Shown: positions 1 through 6,254, counted from the first letter of the stretch. The stretch: 6,254 nucleotides of DNA from Bacteroidota bacterium (GCA_023417785.1 JAEZEH010000052.1:1-6254); one strand, 5' to 3'. Numbers and translations: made by a program. Notes: generated by a model from the letters alone, not told the origin.

Positions 1-1
1 A

Positions 2-85
2 TGGGATGAAACAAGCTACGGCTCGACTACTACGGAGAAATACGCGTTTGAGTTCGAATGCGGCCCTTTCACAGCAGAGGAGTAG
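2..85 (+). CDS. C-terminal end of an unidentified protein, cut by the left window edge
   Basis: The frame starting at base 2 is open for 27 codons and ends at TAG (83-85). The residues, beginning WDETSYGSTTTEKYAFEFE and ending CGPFTAEE, have a protein-like mix: alternating aromatic and acidic residues that suggest a closing beta strand, and sensible codon use. The other frames give either early stops or very basic, low-quality peptides. A strong hairpin lies 26 bp after the stop, as expected at a gene end. The gene converges on the response regulator, whose stop lies 133 bp away. No family can be named from so short a piece. The call would fail if the sequence to the left is not open in this frame. 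Confidence 0.45.
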   Translation, partial: WDETSYGSTTTEKYAFEFECGPFTAEE

Positions 86-111
86 CACGTGTACAAATCG
101 AGGAACTGAAT

Positions 112-148
112 CAGGTGGCCGCGTTCAGCGCGGCTAGCTGTTGTTCCT
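112..148 (+). terminator. Possible rho-independent terminator after the left-edge gene
   Basis: TGGCCGCG (116-123) pairs with CGCGGCTA (129-136), including one G-T pair, around the 5-base loop TTCAG. After a G-G mismatch, CAG (112-114) pairs with CTG (138-140). The + strand then reads TTGTTCCT, a broken T-rich tail. On the minus strand the same hairpin is not followed by a T run, so it fits the + strand gene ending at 85 better than the response regulator ending at 219, although it could stop transcription from both sides. Confidence 0.45.
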
Positions 149-218
149 CTGATTGAAGGCACAAGCGCACTATTGCAAACTTTATGCATCCTAGGCAAAC
201 CAAAGGCGAAGGCCCCTG

Positions 219-836
219 TCAGATCAACCCAAACTGCCCCGCCAAACGAATTAAGGTTGCCGTATTTTTAGCGTTGAACTTGGCCAGGATGTTTTTGCGA
301 TGAGTATCCACCGTGGTGGTGCTGATAAAGAGTTTATCAGCTATCGTGTGGTTCGTGAGTCCTTGCGCAATGAGTTCAAGTATTTCCTTCTCCCGGCGGG
401 TAAGCACCGGTATCCTGGAGTCTTCATTTCTTTCTATCGTCAGCGCAGCTTCGCTACTCAGGAAGGCCAGACCATTCATAACGGTTTCGATGGCTTCTTT
501 TAATTCATCACGCGTGGCGTTCTTAAGGATATATCCCGAGGCTCCGCTTTCCATCATCTTTTGGATAAAGCTTTGCTGGTTGAAAGAACTCAGTCCAATA
601 ATACGGATGTCGGGATAAAGCGTTTTGATTTCCCTGCATAAGTCAATTCCGTTTTTGTCGGGCAGGCTGATGTCGAGTAAGACTACATCAGGTCGATGTA
701 GCTTCAAAAAAGCCAAACATGATTCGGCGGTCATGGCATGGCCCATCCATTCAAGATCCGTATCGTTATGAAGAAGCGACCTTATGCCTTCCACAATCAT
801 ATAGTGGTCATCAGTAATAAAAACCCTTATTGCCAT
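219..836 (-). CDS. NarL/LuxR-family response regulator transcription factor
   Basis: This 205-residue protein has the usual length and layout of NarL-type regulators. The receiver domain (about residues 3-120) shows the acidic pair Asp9-Asp10, the phosphoacceptor Asp55 in VVLLDISLP, switch Ser83/Ser84, Tyr102 and the conserved Lys105 in GYILK. The C-terminal LuxR-type helix-turn-helix (about 143-203) shows LTRREKEILELIAQG and then the recognition region around STTTVDTHRKNI. No key residue is missing, so it should be an active phosphorylation-controlled DNA-binding protein in the cytoplasm. Its ATG (834-836) directly follows the TAA of the sensor kinase gene, which makes that kinase its partner and suggests translational coupling. 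Its target genes are not known; the divergent lipoprotein is a candidate by position only. Confidence 0.95.
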   Translation of the reverse strand: MAIRVFITDDHYMIVEGIRSLLHNDTDLEWMGHAMTAESCLAFLKLHRPDVVLLDISLPDKNGIDLCREIKTLYPDIRIIGLSSFNQQSFIQKMMESGASGYILKNATRDELKEAIETVMNGLAFLSSEAALTIERNEDSRIPVLTRREKEILELIAQGLTNHTIADKLFISTTTVDTHRKNILAKFNAKNTATLIRLAGQFGLI

Positions 837-2801
837 TTAAACGCTGAATTCTATTTGAACGGAAGTTCCTTTACCCGGCGCTGAATCGACGTCCAGTTTT
901 CCCTTTAAAAAATCGATTCGATGCTGGATATTGGACCAGCCAATGCCTCTTGACTGTCCAAGAATGTTGGTATCGAACCCTTCACCGTCGTCCTCAACTG
1001 TTATCGTAAGGCTATTATCTGTTCTTGATACTTGTACAATAGCTGTCTTCGCCCGGGCGTGCTTGATTGTATTCGTAACCAATTCCTGAACGATACGGTA
1101 TATCGAGATCGCCGTGATCTGATCTAGACCCAGCTCCGCCAGGCCGAAGGACTGATAACTGACCTGGAGCGCACCGCTCTGGTTTATGCTATTGCAATAA
1201 TCCTTCAGCGCGACATCGAGGCCAAATTTGACGAGTGCCTCGGGCATCATATTGTGGGCGACTCTTCGCATTTCTTTTATTGAGCTGTCAAGCATATCCA
1301 TGCTACGCTCAAATGCCAGCTGATTCTCTGCCGTCATGATCAGGTTTCCTTTCATCGTATTGAATGAATATTTAATTCCCGAAAGCATTCCTCCTAAACC
1401 GTCGTGCAGGTCTTTAGCGATTCGTGTACGCTCCTGCTCCTCACCTTTCAAAACGGCTTCTGCTGCACTTAACTGCTTCTCACTTTCCAGTATGTCGATC
1501 CTGTGCTGTTGAAGCTTTTGCCTTTGTCTCAGGTACCTGTAGTAAAGTAATGATATCACAAGTAGGGCAATTGCCCCTGCTATCAGTACATAGTTTTGGA
1601 TGTTTTTTTGACGAATAGTGAGTTGCTGTACTTCTTTCTCGGCCATCAACTCTTTGATTTGATATTCTTTCTTCTCCGACTGAAACTTTGCTTCGAGTTC
1701 AAAAACCTGATTTCTATTATTTCTTGCCTGCAACGAGTCGTTAACCGCAAGATATTCCTTCAGATATGCAAATGCAGAAGGAATATTGCCACGCCCTTCC
1801 TCGACGTCTACGAGATTACTGACACTATAATGGACAACCTGATCCAATCCTAAAGACCTGGCTAACTCAGTTGCTCTCTTGAGGTAATTAAATGCATTGT
1901 CATAGTCACCGCTTTGTTTGTAGTCATAGCCCAGATTCTGGTGGATACCGGCGACTTCGTACTGGTTATTAATTTTTTCCATTTGAAGCAATGCCAATTT
2001 CCGGTAGCGGATTGCAGAATCGTACTGTTTCATTCCATCGCCATAGTACTCGGCAATCAAATTGTATCCTTTGCCCAACCCGTAATGACTGCCCAATCTG
2101 CCAGCCGTGATCAAATTCCTTTGTAATGGTAACAATACACTGTCGTACTGCTTAAGTTGCAATCGGATAGACATTTCAGAATTAATGGCCACGACCACTT
2201 TCCCCGGGTCATTTAATTGTACTGCTGCTGCATAGGCCTCCTTAGCATAAATAAGGGCCCTGTTATTGTCCTTCAAAAATGAATAGATTGTTGTAAGGTT
2301 TGTAAATGGAAAGAAGTTCAAGCCTTCATCATTTATCTCCTTAAAAATGTTCCTCGCCTCCAGATACTTCATGGTAGCCGAATCGTATTTCTGCTTGTGG
2401 TGGTAGATCACGCCAAAGTTATGCATCAGCAAACCTGCCTGTCTTCGAAGCGTTCGCACGTTACTTCCTTCAACCAATTCGAACGCCTTGTCATAAAACA
2501 TTTTTCCACTGTCCAGCATTGAACGGTCTACGTATAGCACTCCTCTTAACCGATATGCGGTAACGAGTCCTAACCTATAATCCAATGTTTTGGCGAGCTG
2601 AATTGATTCATTTACCCGTGCTGCAGCTTTGGCCGGGTCGAGGAATTGTAGCTTCCCCACTAGGTTATTCAACTGGGTTACTTTGGTAGTATCGTCTGGC
2701 AACTCCGCAATTACGTTATCCAGACTGTCCACAGCGTGATGCTGAGCCGTTGCATGGGTCGCGGTCCAAAGAAGCAGAAGTCCGAACAAGTATTTAATCA
2801 T
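837..2801 (-). CDS. TPR-repeat sensor histidine kinase (HisKA_3 / HATPase_c)
   Basis: This 654-residue membrane kinase starts with a signal peptide (about 1-20, ending THATAQ). A helical region (about 30-360) holds tetratricopeptide repeats, marked by YDSA/YDSV/YDNA at 139, 219, 260 and 300, spaced by multiples of about 40 residues. A charged coiled coil (about 365-400), one membrane helix (about 403-422) and a second coiled coil follow. The HisKA_3 domain has phosphoacceptor His466 in RIAKDLHDGLGG. The ATPase domain has the N box around Asn577 (QELVTNTIKHA), DDGEG at 604-608, GIGWSN at 619-624 and GKGT at 643-646. The TPR part should lie in the periplasm and the kinase core in the cytoplasm. 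TPR kinases of this layout paired with NarL-type regulators are common in Bacteroidota; the TPRs probably bind a protein or peptide, but the signal is unknown. The G2 box has Trp622 where Leu is usual, probably harmless. Confidence 0.95.
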   Translation of the reverse strand: MIKYLFGLLLLWTATHATAQHHAVDSLDNVIAELPDDTTKVTQLNNLVGKLQFLDPAKAAARVNESIQLAKTLDYRLGLVTAYRLRGVLYVDRSMLDSGKMFYDKAFELVEGSNVRTLRRQAGLLMHNFGVIYHHKQKYDSATMKYLEARNIFKEINDEGLNFFPFTNLTTIYSFLKDNNRALIYAKEAYAAAVQLNDPGKVVVAINSEMSIRLQLKQYDSVLLPLQRNLITAGRLGSHYGLGKGYNLIAEYYGDGMKQYDSAIRYRKLALLQMEKINNQYEVAGIHQNLGYDYKQSGDYDNAFNYLKRATELARSLGLDQVVHYSVSNLVDVEEGRGNIPSAFAYLKEYLAVNDSLQARNNRNQVFELEAKFQSEKKEYQIKELMAEKEVQQLTIRQKNIQNYVLIAGAIALLVISLLYYRYLRQRQKLQQHRIDILESEKQLSAAEAVLKGEEQERTRIAKDLHDGLGGMLSGIKYSFNTMKGNLIMTAENQLAFERSMDMLDSSIKEMRRVAHNMMPEALVKFGLDVALKDYCNSINQSGALQVSYQSFGLAELGLDQITAISIYRIVQELVTNTIKHARAKTAIVQVSRTDNSLTITVEDDGEGFDTNILGQSRGIGWSNIQHRIDFLKGKLDVDSAPGKGTSVQIEFSV

Positions 2802-2811
2802 TCTATAAGAG

Positions 2812-2821
2812 TACCTGTTTA
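2812..2821 (+). repeat. Direct repeat TACCTGTTTA, copy 1
   Basis: TACCTGTTTA, followed by CAAAC, lies 11 bp from the start codon of the sensor kinase gene. An identical 10-mer lies at 2939-2948 near the start of the lipoprotein gene. GTTTACAAAC (2817-2826), which overlaps this copy, is itself a small palindrome with arms GTTT and AAAC. A matching pair, one by each start codon of a divergent region, suggests regulator sites, but a 10-mer pair could arise by chance. Confidence 0.4.
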
Positions 2822-2887
2822 CAAACTACGGGAATTAACCTCTCCCTTCTTCTCCCCTATTTCCATGATTTTCTCAAAACATTGAAA

Positions 2888-2907
2888 TATCCTGTTTTTA
2901 CAGGATA
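2888..2907. promoter_or_regulatory. Perfect 8-bp inverted repeat, candidate operator
   Basis: TATCCTGT (2888-2895) and ACAGGATA (2900-2907) are perfect reverse complements around a TTTT centre. The site lies 51 bp before the lipoprotein ATG and 86 bp before the kinase ATG, so it would sit near the -33 region or just upstream of it if the lipoprotein promoter is near 2930. Its left arm contains CCTGTTT, the core also present in both copies of the direct repeat. It is unlikely to be a terminator because both flanking genes point away from it. A dimeric regulator, perhaps the response regulator encoded here, could bind it; this is inference. Confidence 0.45.
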
Positions 2908-2938
2908 GTTACTGATTATGGGTAAAGGGATATTTGCC

Positions 2939-2948
2939 TACCTGTTTA
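2939..2948 (+). repeat. Direct repeat TACCTGTTTA, copy 2
   Basis: This is identical to 2812-2821 and is followed by AAAAACAA, 10 bp before the lipoprotein start codon. It would lie near the transcription start if the -7 element is at 2929-2936. The two copies are 127 bp apart, close to 12 helical turns, so they would face the same side of the DNA. Confidence 0.4.
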
Positions 2949-2958
2949 AAAAACAATT

Positions 2959-4404
2959 ATGAAAAACCTGACTACGTTACTTCTTCGGATTACAGCTTTG
3001 GTGATCGGTTCCATGCTTATGATAGCCTGCAGTGACAGCGAAGAAACTCCAACAGTACAGTCAACTGATCCGATCATAACTGAGGTTGGGACGCCAACGG
3101 GCGAAGTATCCTCGAAAGCAATCGGAGCAACGGGCGGAACGCTTGAATCAGCTGATGGCAAACTTACCGTGATCATACCAGCGGGAGCCCTGGAATCGAC
3201 TACAACCATCACCATTCAACCAATCTCGAACGAAGGACCCCTCGGCTTAGGTTCGGGATACCGGCTTCAACCGGAAGGTACAATTTTTTCAAAGGCAGTC
3301 AAGCTAAATTTTCACTATAGTGACCAGCTCCTTGATGGTACCTTACCCGATTTCCTTTGGATCATCACCCAGACAGATAACGGTGGATGGAACGCCCTGC
3401 TTAAAAGCAGTGTGGATATGGGGACCAGGACGGTGAGCGTCGAGACAAACCATTTCAGCGACTGGGCACTTGGCAGATTTATTGAGTTGTCGCTTTCCCC
3501 ATCTGCTGCCACGGTTCTTAAGGGCAAGTCAGTTGAGCTTCGCGTAGCTGGTTTCTCCCGCGATAAGGCAGTAGACGAGGATGAGGAGCTTGTGCCTTTG
3601 ATACCGCTTACAGGTGATGCGGAGGTACTGTCACCGTTAACGACAATACCCCCCATCGAGTCGAGGTTGATGGAATTCAGAATAAAACGATGGACGTTAA
3701 ATGGCACGGCCGCCCCTGTTTCCAACAATAACGGGTCACTTACTGCGTCGAAGAACAACGCCACGTATACAGCTCCGAACCAGAAACCAACGGTCAATCC
3801 AGTTGCCGTGTCTGTCGAACTGGAGTCGAACAATAAAGAAGGGAAAAAGGGCTCTTATATGCTTACGTCTAACATTCAGGTAGTAGACACGGATCTTTAT
3901 TTGATTCTGACAGTGGATGGCCAAACACATGAGTACTACCAGTACGGATTTGATGGAGTCCTTCCGTCTGACCCGAATAATTTGTCCATTGTGAACTGTG
4001 GCATAACAGAAGACGCAATCGGCTTCTCGGCGTCCACGGTGCAGAACAATGTGGATATGAGCAACCTCTTTGGAATGGAATTGCATAATCCAACGGTAGG
4101 AACCAGAACCCTGAGCTGCTTTTACGCAGACGGGGACGATGATGTTAATTTCATGCCCACACAATGGATAGCTTATGAGGATGAACGCCCGATACGCACG
4201 CTGTCAAACGATTTTTGCGATGTTCAGTATTCTTGTGGCGCAATATCCGTAACCCTGTTGGAATTCAAAAATGAACACCTGGCAGAGATACGTGGCAGTT
4301 TTTCGGGCATACTCTACGAGGATAAACCTGAAAACGGTGGAGAATGTAAAAATCCGGAACCGCATACCATTGAAGGCGAATTCAAGCTATTGGTTATAAA
4401 ATAG
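2959..4404 (+). CDS. Probable surface lipoprotein with ZU5-like and Ig-like domains
   Basis: This 481-residue protein begins with a lipoprotein signal peptide: basic start (MKNLTTLLLR), hydrophobic core, then MIAC with lipid cysteine Cys24. Met at -3 is a tolerated variant. SDSEE follows the cysteine and resembles the acidic signal that sends Bacteroidota lipoproteins to the cell surface. Residues about 50-170 look like a ZU5-type beta domain, with GATGGTLESADGKLTVIIPAGAL as its core signature region (56-78) and HFSDWAL closing it. Residues about 175-310 resemble bacterial Ig-like repeats, including RWTLNG and ATYTAP. The last part (about 312-481) holds five cysteines (347, 387, 420, 426, 463) and a strand-rich end with GSFSGILY and IEGEFKL. 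No enzyme motif is visible. A structural, adhesive or ligand-binding role on the cell surface is likely. It is divergent from the two-component operon and may be controlled by it. Confidence 0.85.
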   Translation: MKNLTTLLLRITALVIGSMLMIACSDSEETPTVQSTDPIITEVGTPTGEVSSKAIGATGGTLESADGKLTVIIPAGALESTTTITIQPISNEGPLGLGSGYRLQPEGTIFSKAVKLNFHYSDQLLDGTLPDFLWIITQTDNGGWNALLKSSVDMGTRTVSVETNHFSDWALGRFIELSLSPSAATVLKGKSVELRVAGFSRDKAVDEDEELVPLIPLTGDAEVLSPLTTIPPIESRLMEFRIKRWTLNGTAAPVSNNNGSLTASKNNATYTAPNQKPTVNPVAVSVELESNNKEGKKGSYMLTSNIQVVDTDLYLILTVDGQTHEYYQYGFDGVLPSDPNNLSIVNCGITEDAIGFSASTVQNNVDMSNLFGMELHNPTVGTRTLSCFYADGDDDVNFMPTQWIAYEDERPIRTLSNDFCDVQYSCGAISVTLLEFKNEHLAEIRGSFSGILYEDKPENGGECKNPEPHTIEGEFKLLVIK

Positions 4405-4586
4405 AACCCGGTTTACAAGTAAGAACATCCCTTTTACAATAACGTTAGCGATACTATGTCTATAGTGCTTCTGTTCAGTTGCGGAGGTTCCGGACAATCC
4501 GGTTCCTCTGCTCCGGGACTAAAATTTGGCTGCAGGTCCCAAAGATATAATACCGACATGATCATATCACTTATCCTCACTCTCAT
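4405..4586 (+). other. Intergenic stretch with a doubtful 59-codon ORF
   Basis: No secure gene lies here. An ORF of 59 codons runs from ATG 4456 to TAA 4633-4635 and overlaps the start of the next gene by 49 bp. Its start, MSIVLLFSCGGSGQSGSS, looks like the lipobox region of a Bacteroidota lipoprotein, but it has no basic residues before the hydrophobic run. The frame is closed by TAA 33 bp upstream with no better start, and the rest of the ORF is not convincing. It may be the worn remnant of a lipoprotein start, or chance. Near 4520-4528, TAAAATTTG is a loose match to the TAnnTTTG promoter element and could serve the downstream gene. Confidence 0.25.
4482..4510 (+). terminator. Imperfect hairpin after the lipoprotein gene, weak terminator candidate
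   Basis: CGGAGG (4482-4487) pairs with CCTCTG (4505-4510), with one G-T pair. An internal T-T/T-T mismatch follows, then CCGGA (4490-4494) pairs with TCCGG (4498-4502) around the loop CAA. It lies 77 bp after the lipoprotein stop. There is no T run on the + strand after it, so it is not a standard rho-independent terminator; it may be a folded 3' end or leader element. Confidence 0.25.
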
Positions 4587-6254
4587 ATGTTTACAGTCAT
4601 CAATAGTTCTTCAGCAAGATGTAAAAATGCACTAACCATAGCTCTCTGCATACCTCGTCGCAAAATTAAAGGCATTAAGTTTCTTCTATTTTGCACAGGC
4701 ATGTTCAGCTGTTCTCTCTTGATGGCGCAGACCACAAAGCAACAATCCATTGATGAGAGTCAGCTTGGCTGGTACAAGGTGTATAAGTTCAAGGGCGCGT
4801 CAGAAGTAAAAAAAATTGACAACCGCGTATATAGTATCGCACAGCAGTCGATTGCCGATTCCCTGGCTAACTGGATGCAGGCGAGCTATCTCCCAAAGGC
4901 GGGAATCGGTGACATAAAGAAAAATCTATTTCCAACTACGAACATCTATAGTCCCTGGAATGAGACTTTGCCGCAGGGCTATGGCGCCATTGCAAGCGTA
5001 TGGAGTATATCATATAACAGTCAGGGCAAGCTTGAAAGAATTTCGGAGACACAATCTTTGTGGACGGTGCAAGCCAATGACGTACCCGGCTGGCCTATAC
5101 ACGATCTTAGTTCAAATAAAGCGTATTATTTCACGATCCCTTCTTTTGAGGTGTCCCGCGGCCACGAGAAAATGAATGACCTGCAGGACCTTTCGAAAGT
5201 GGCGAGTCTAAAACCCTACATCACGTTCTGGATGAAAAATCTCGAAGCCGGTGGCGGAACCGAATATGTTTTGTTGACTAAGGACAACAAGTCGCCTTTT
5301 ATAAAGCTCACTAAGGGAGAATATCTGGATTTGCTTGAAAAGGCAATCCCCAGACTATATGAAGCTGAAAAGCAAAGCATTCATTCCAAAAATGCCGCTA
5401 ACCAGAGAAGCATCGACTATCTTATGAAATCCGTCGATGAAAAACGAGCAGTAAGTATCGTCAGTTTGAAAAAAATAAGGGAAAGGTATTCGAGCCGTTT
5501 GCACGAACTGGCTACCACCAGACCACAGCCGTCAATTACGGAGATTGAAAATGGCATGGACGTATTCAGTAGTCACTATCTGACGGATCCCGAATCAGCG
5601 CCACTGGAGAGCTATGTGTACAAAGTTGATCCGGCGATGTATGAACGTTGTAAGGCAGACAAGCCACAATGGATATTGATAGCCTGGGGCTGGCACCCTG
5701 GAAGCGTTAAGGAGAAATACATGCACGAGTCCATCATCAATAATTTCAACTTTGAATATGTCTATAATTTTTTCTTTGATCCAGACAAAGTGAAGGGGCA
5801 GTTCTATAAACCTCTGCGTTCGCCGGGACTTAAAGAAAAAGAAATGGTGACAGAAAAATCCGAAGCCGCGAGAAAAGCAGTTTTGGATAATAGTATCCAC
5901 TTCTTTGAGGATTTTTCCAGCACCAGTGTCGGGCAGTCACCAACAGGGTGGTACGCGAAAGCCAGTGGTACCGGCACTACGGCACTAGTGTCAACTGTTG
6001 ATGGAACAGAAAACAAATGGGTTTCAATTGCGGGCAACAAACTGAGCTCCAACGGTCTGAAACCATTGCCCGAAAACTTTACGCTGACTTACGATGTGAT
6101 CGTGCCGGAGAACTTCACGTGGGGAGCAAAAGGTTTGGTACTTGTGCTGGCGAAGGAAAAAAGCGAAGGCAATGTCGATGCTTTCATACGACTGAAAATC
6201 AGACCCGGATCGGGTGGAGCAAACGGCGAAGCAGAATTGGAAACAAAGTTCCCG
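4587..6254 (+). CDS. Large secreted protein with probable beta-sandwich module, likely OmpA-family; 3' end cut by window edge
   Basis: The frame is open from ATG 4587 to the last base (556 codons, no stop). The signal peptide has its core at about residues 30-47 (KFLLFCTGMFSCSLLMA) and a likely cut near Ala47-Gln48. Residues about 50-240 form a region of unknown function with many aromatics. Residues 246-308 are charged and probably helical or coiled coil. Residues 362-414, from WILIAWGWHPG to FYKPLRSPG, form a compact aromatic-rich block. From 439 comes FFEDFSS, then G449, P452 and G454-W455, and LPENFTLTYDVIVPENF at 494-510. This resembles the beta-sandwich module that precedes OmpA-like domains in Bacteroidota envelope proteins, recalled from family knowledge. 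The OmpA part, if present, lies beyond the window. ATG 4587 is the first in-frame start after TAA 4548-4550, but it gives an unusually long start of about 30 residues before the core. An ATT at 4665 would give a more normal signal peptide. Confidence 0.8.
   Translation, partial: MFTVINSSSARCKNALTIALCIPRRKIKGIKFLLFCTGMFSCSLLMAQTTKQQSIDESQLGWYKVYKFKGASEVKKIDNRVYSIAQQSIADSLANWMQASYLPKAGIGDIKKNLFPTTNIYSPWNETLPQGYGAIASVWSISYNSQGKLERISETQSLWTVQANDVPGWPIHDLSSNKAYYFTIPSFEVSRGHEKMNDLQDLSKVASLKPYITFWMKNLEAGGGTEYVLLTKDNKSPFIKLTKGEYLDLLEKAIPRLYEAEKQSIHSKNAANQRSIDYLMKSVDEKRAVSIVSLKKIRERYSSRLHELATTRPQPSITEIENGMDVFSSHYLTDPESAPLESYVYKVDPAMYERCKADKPQWILIAWGWHPGSVKEKYMHESIINNFNFEYVYNFFFDPDKVKGQFYKPLRSPGLKEKEMVTEKSEAARKAVLDNSIHFFEDFSSTSVGQSPTGWYAKASGTGTTALVSTVDGTENKWVSIAGNKLSSNGLKPLPENFTLTYDVIVPENFTWGAKGLVLVLAKEKSEGNVDAFIRLKIRPGSGGANGEAELETKFP

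Larger units (their letters stand above)
2802..2958. promoter_or_regulatory. Divergent control region between the two-component operon and the lipoprotein gene
   Basis: This 157-bp gap must hold the promoters of both divergent units. On the + strand, GATATTTG (2929-2936) is one mismatch from the Bacteroidota -7 element TAnnTTTG and lies 22 bp before the lipoprotein ATG; no clear -33 TTG box was found. On the minus strand, GTAGTTTG (2823-2830 read in reverse) is a weaker candidate for the kinase operon. The region also holds an inverted repeat and a direct repeat, listed separately, and a run of 20 pyrimidines on the + strand (2839-2858). Neither start codon has a Shine-Dalgarno sequence, as is usual in this phylum. 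The existence of promoters follows from the gene layout; their exact positions are guesses. Confidence 0.55.

Noticed and set aside
16..198. A 60-codon minus-strand ORF at the left edge
   Set aside because: The peptide shows no domain or signal pattern, it overlaps the better-supported + strand frame ending at 85, and it spans the GC-rich hairpin.
300..618. Two + strand ORFs inside the response regulator gene
   Set aside because: They lie wholly opposite a gene with all expected motifs, and their translations have no recognisable features.
1424..2126. Three + strand ORFs of 64 to 85 codons inside the sensor kinase gene
   Set aside because: They are antisense to well-supported TPR and kinase coding sequence and show no protein-like signatures of their own.
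2888..2907. Inverted repeat read as a rho-independent terminator
   Set aside because: Both flanking genes are transcribed away from it, so no transcript ends here, and the stem is AT-rich with no T run on the + strand.
2946..4164. Several ORFs in other frames across the lipoprotein gene, the longest 172 codons on the minus strand
   Set aside because: The serine- and threonine-rich or basic translations are typical of shadows of the real frame, which has a signal peptide and recognisable domains.
4656..4686. Possible twin-arginine signal at PRRKIKGIKF in the large secreted protein
   Set aside because: The residues after the arginine pair do not fit the S/T-RR-x-F-L-K pattern, and an ordinary signal peptide explains the hydrophobic core.
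5595..6052. Two minus-strand ORFs of 101 and 82 codons near the right edge
   Set aside because: They are opposite the continuous 556-codon + strand frame, which has clear protein-like motifs there.

Overview
The window looks like chromosomal DNA from a member of the Bacteroidota, probably the Cytophagales or Chitinophagaceae side of the phylum. Four things point there: a sensor kinase built as signal peptide, TPR array, one membrane helix and a HisKA_3-type kinase core; a lipoprotein with an acidic stretch right after its lipid cysteine; a signal peptide ending in Met-Ala-Gln; and no clear Shine-Dalgarno sites. The genus cannot be fixed from sequence reading alone.

Layout, left to right. Positions 2-85 (+) look like the last 27 codons of a gene entering from the left, followed by a GC-rich hairpin that could be its terminator. 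Positions 219-836 (-) encode a NarL/LuxR-type response regulator and 837-2801 (-) a TPR-containing sensor histidine kinase. These two genes touch exactly, TAA then ATG, with the kinase first, so they form one operon. A 157-bp divergent region (2802-2958) holds a perfect 8-bp inverted repeat and two copies of a 10-bp direct repeat. Positions 2959-4404 (+) encode a lipoprotein with a ZU5-like domain, a probable Ig-like middle and a cysteine-containing C-terminal domain. A 182-bp gap with an imperfect hairpin and a doubtful small ORF follows. From 4587 a long secreted-protein gene runs off the right edge (556 codons visible). Its C-terminal visible part resembles the beta-sandwich module found before OmpA-like domains in Bacteroidota proteins.

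How the genes may work together. The kinase has a periplasmic TPR sensor and a cytoplasmic kinase core, and should phosphorylate the response regulator on Asp55. The divergent lipoprotein shares the promoter region with this operon and is the most obvious local target, or a partner in sensing; this is inference from position and from the repeats between them. The downstream secreted protein lies on the same strand as the lipoprotein, but the gap makes co-transcription uncertain.

Nothing in the window amounts to a clearly new system. The points most worth following are the repeat-bearing divergent control region and the large secreted protein with an unassigned N-terminal region.
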